From Segatella buccae ATCC 33574 (lineage in GTDB: Bacteria > Bacteroidota > Bacteroidia > Bacteroidales > Bacteroidaceae): DNA of 64,000 nucleotides. The notes below the pieces were generated by a model. That model saw nothing but the letters and a program-made list of their open reading frames with translations, made no database searches and was not told where the DNA came from. Both the position numbers and the translations under genes were made by a program. The stretch spans positions 988,502 to 1,052,501 of the forward strand of contig NZ_GL586311.1 of assembly GCF_000184945.1 (NCBI RefSeq). Reading direction: 5' to 3'. Positions 62,674 to 64,000 of the stretch are shown piece by piece; the first letter of the stretch is position 1, and each line of letters starts with the position of its first letter.

Positions 62674-62978
62674 TATCTTTGCATAAGCAAGGGAAGCACA
62701 TGGGTGTTTCCCTTTTTTTAGTTGTCAAAGTCTTTAAGAGCCCCTCCACCCCCTAAAAGGGATTTTTCGGTCAAAACGGCATTGTGAAACGGGCTCTTTT
62801 GCTTTCTCGTTATGGCTGAATGAGCTTTCAAGTGTGGCCGTTTTGCAATGTCGGTTGGGTTGGTGGGAAAATCGATGGGGCGGATGAAGGTGATAAGGCG
62901 AATGGGGAGACCCGAAAAGATGGGGGTGAAGAAAATGCGTGTAAGGCTTTTTTGAAAGATTTAATAGTTCGTGCTATA
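62674..62978 (+). repeat. Dispersed ~300-bp repeat, copy 4 (promoter box + hairpin), inverted relative to copies 1-3
   Basis: It starts TATCTTTG (62674-62681), then a GGGAAGCAC/GTGTTTCCC hairpin and seven T, a CCCCCTAAAAGGG palindrome, and the distal body ending AAAGATTTAATAG...CTATA. A frame open across the distal part encodes NACKAFLKDLIV, as in copies 1 and 2. Confidence 0.8.
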
Positions 62979-62982
62979 GGGA

Positions 62983-63195
62983 GCCTCCCCCGACCCTTTC
63001 AAAGGAGGGGAGTGCCTCACGGGGCATAGGCAGCCTAAGCTTCCTAAGTGAGGAAGGTGGTGGTGAGCTCTTAGGGAGCTTAGAACACTTTATTAACACC
63101 CACCATCTAACACCTATCGCTTTCCACTTGTTCAAACCTCCCCCCTAACTTAGGGGGCTTTGCTACTCTCTCGTGTGCGACATGGCTTTCGTAGA
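62983..63195. other. Intergenic palindromes between the repeat and RNase HI
   Basis: A CCTCCCCCGACC...GGAGGGG palindrome (62985-63013) matches the one near 63883-63915 in inverse orientation. A CCCCCTAACTTAGGGGG palindrome near 63144-63160 lies 3' of the RNase HI gene and may help end its transcript. No gene seen. Confidence 0.5.
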
Positions 63196-63672
63196 TTATT
63201 TCCGCCCGAAGTCGGCGGGCACTTCCCCCCATTTCTTGGTTTCCCATTTGATGATAGGGGTCTGCACCTGATGGGTGCAGAGCCACTGTTCGGCACGGGC
63301 GATGATTTGGAAGAGCGGTTCGGTCTTGTCGTTGTGTTCCAGTTTGGTCTTGCATTGCCTCTTGGCCACCCACAAGGAGGCGTTCACGCTGTCGGAATAG
63401 ATCACCTTGTCTTTGATGCCCCGCTTCTCCATGAGTGCAAGGGCGTGGACGATGGCGAGAAATTCTCCGATGTTATTGGTGCCATACACAGGGCCGAAAT
63501 GGAACACCTGCGTCCCCGTTTGCAGGTCGATGGCCTGATATTCCATCGGCCCCGGATTGCCCGAGCAGGCTGCGTCTACCGCCCAAGCGGCCGAAGTGAC
63601 TTCTTGCGGCAGGGGCAGCACGGTGTCGTGGCGCCACGACGGCGGGTTGACGAGTGTAGTTTTCTTAGCCAT
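63196..63672 (-). CDS. Ribonuclease HI
   Basis: The 158-residue protein degrades the RNA strand of RNA-DNA hybrids. The four metal ligands are visible: Asp in AVDAACSGNPG, Glu in NNIGEFLAIVHAL, Asp in YSDSVNAS and Asp in the final PADFGRK. It lacks the N-terminal hybrid-binding (viroplasmin) domain of longer Bacteroidetes homologues. The ATG at 63672 (MAKKTTLVN) is preferred; the longer frame upstream passes through repetitive intergenic DNA. Confidence 0.85.
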   Translation of the reverse strand: MAKKTTLVNPPSWRHDTVLPLPQEVTSAAWAVDAACSGNPGPMEYQAIDLQTGTQVFHFGPVYGTNNIGEFLAIVHALALMEKRGIKDKVIYSDSVNASLWVAKRQCKTKLEHNDKTEPLFQIIARAEQWLCTHQVQTPIIKWETKKWGEVPADFGRK

Positions 63673-63684
63673 TGGTTTTCGTTT

Positions 63685-63814
63685 GACAGAATAACAGGAA
63701 GGCCGGTGTGCCTCCCTGTGTATTTTAAGACAGAGTAACAAAATAACATATAGGGCTTCCAACCATGCTCCTCAGTCGTATCTCTTTTTAGAAAGACAGA
63801 GTAACAGAATAACA
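63685..63814. repeat. Three short direct repeats (GACAGA..AATAACA)
   Basis: Related units occur at 63685-63698, 63728-63748 and 63794-63814, the last two 18 of 21 or better identical. They lie in the gap between argS and the RNase HI gene. Confidence 0.6.
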
Positions 63815-63882
63815 AATCGGGCATGACACCTACTCATGTAAGACCTTCATCCCCTCCATTATCCATTCCATAGTCCGCGAGG

Positions 63883-63915
63883 CCCTCCCCTCCTTCGGAG
63901 GGGTCGGGGGAGGCC
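63883..63915. repeat. GC-rich palindromic repeat
   Basis: CCCTCCCCTCC-TTCGG-AGGGG then TCGGGGGAGG, matching 62985-63013 in inverse orientation. It sits 2 bp from the argS stop and may end the argS transcript. Confidence 0.6.
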
Positions 63916-63916
63916 C

Positions 63917-64000
63917 CTACATCCTCTCCGGCACTTCGATGCCCAGAAGTGCCATAGCACTCTTGACAATCTTGGCTACATTCTGCGCCAGCACCAACCG
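63917..64000 (-). CDS. argS: Arginyl-tRNA synthetase, C-terminal end (partial)
   Basis: The last 27 codons of a minus-strand gene that runs off the window: RLVLAQNVAKIVKSAMALL then GIEVPERM-stop. This matches the C-terminus of bacterial arginyl-tRNA synthetase (anticodon-binding DALR domain end). The call rests on this short tail only. Confidence 0.75.
   Translation of the reverse strand, partial: RLVLAQNVAKIVKSAMALLGIEVPERM

Noticed and set aside
62820..63029. 69-codon ORF in repeat copy 4
   Set aside because: It lies within the dispersed repeat and is broken in copy 3. I report the frame as a finding but not as a gene.
1..64000. CRISPR array, insertion sequence or prophage
   Set aside because: No regularly spaced repeats, no transposase and no phage structural genes were seen. 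The xerD gene looks like the housekeeping recombinase.

Overview
The window is chromosomal DNA from a Bacteroidota, most likely a Bacteroidales/Prevotellaceae species. The evidence is paired SusC/SusD genes, many promoters with a TAnnTTTG -7 box, proteins ending in type IX secretion (T9SS)-like sorting tails, and Bacteroidales-type housekeeping genes. Most of it is GC-rich. One AT-rich island (about 38.2-45.25 kb) stands out and looks horizontally acquired. Genus and species cannot be fixed from the sequence alone.

Region 1 (1-37.8 kb) is dominated by a polysaccharide utilization locus whose enzymes fit rhamnogalacturonan-I (RG-I). A truncated, very long PL11 lyase and a GH43 protein open the window. 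After an unrelated stretch (frameshifted S8 protease, EEP-family phosphoesterase, O-methyltransferase, aroQ, xerD, two secreted proteins of unknown function) come two SusC/SusD pairs. These are followed by PL11 and PL9 lyases on the minus strand and a plus-strand operon CE12-CE12 / rhaM / CE12 / GH2 / GH106 / GH105. Together they would deacetylate RG-I, cut its backbone, import oligosaccharides through the two SusCD complexes, remove galactose, rhamnose and unsaturated galacturonate, and epimerise L-rhamnose. No sensor/regulator (HTCS or ECF pair) lies in the window.

Region 2 (38.3-45.25 kb) is an AT-rich peptide-export island. It holds three small genes with double-glycine leaders (39.7, 43.95 and 44.17 kb), an HlyD-type membrane fusion protein, a C39-peptidase ABC exporter, a small HTH protein, a CPBP-family membrane protease, and a DUF3267 zincin flanked by two one-helix microproteins. 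This is a probable bacteriocin/secreted-peptide system. The last precursor's C-terminal end and 3' flank are repeated 5.06 kb upstream, where the rest of the gene is missing, so the array seems to have gained or lost precursors by recombination.

Region 3 (45.3-64 kb) is housekeeping, mostly on the minus strand: metG, yifB/comM, a thioredoxin-fold lipoprotein without its cysteines, tRNA-Leu(UAA) beside a degenerate tRNA-Gly, a lipoprotein, argH, SRPBCC protein, pyrE, comF-recX-prmC, divergent ribD, a DUF4846 protein, two DUF3857/transglutaminase-like proteins, a MazG-like pyrophosphohydrolase, RNase HI and the 3' end of argS.

A dispersed repeat of about 300 bp occurs four times (12.65, 27.98, 37.90 and, inverted, 62.67 kb). 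Each copy begins with a TATCTTTG promoter-like box followed at once by a hairpin; three of the four hairpins run into a U-tract. The hairpin arms of one copy differ from the others while still pairing, which suggests selection for the structure.
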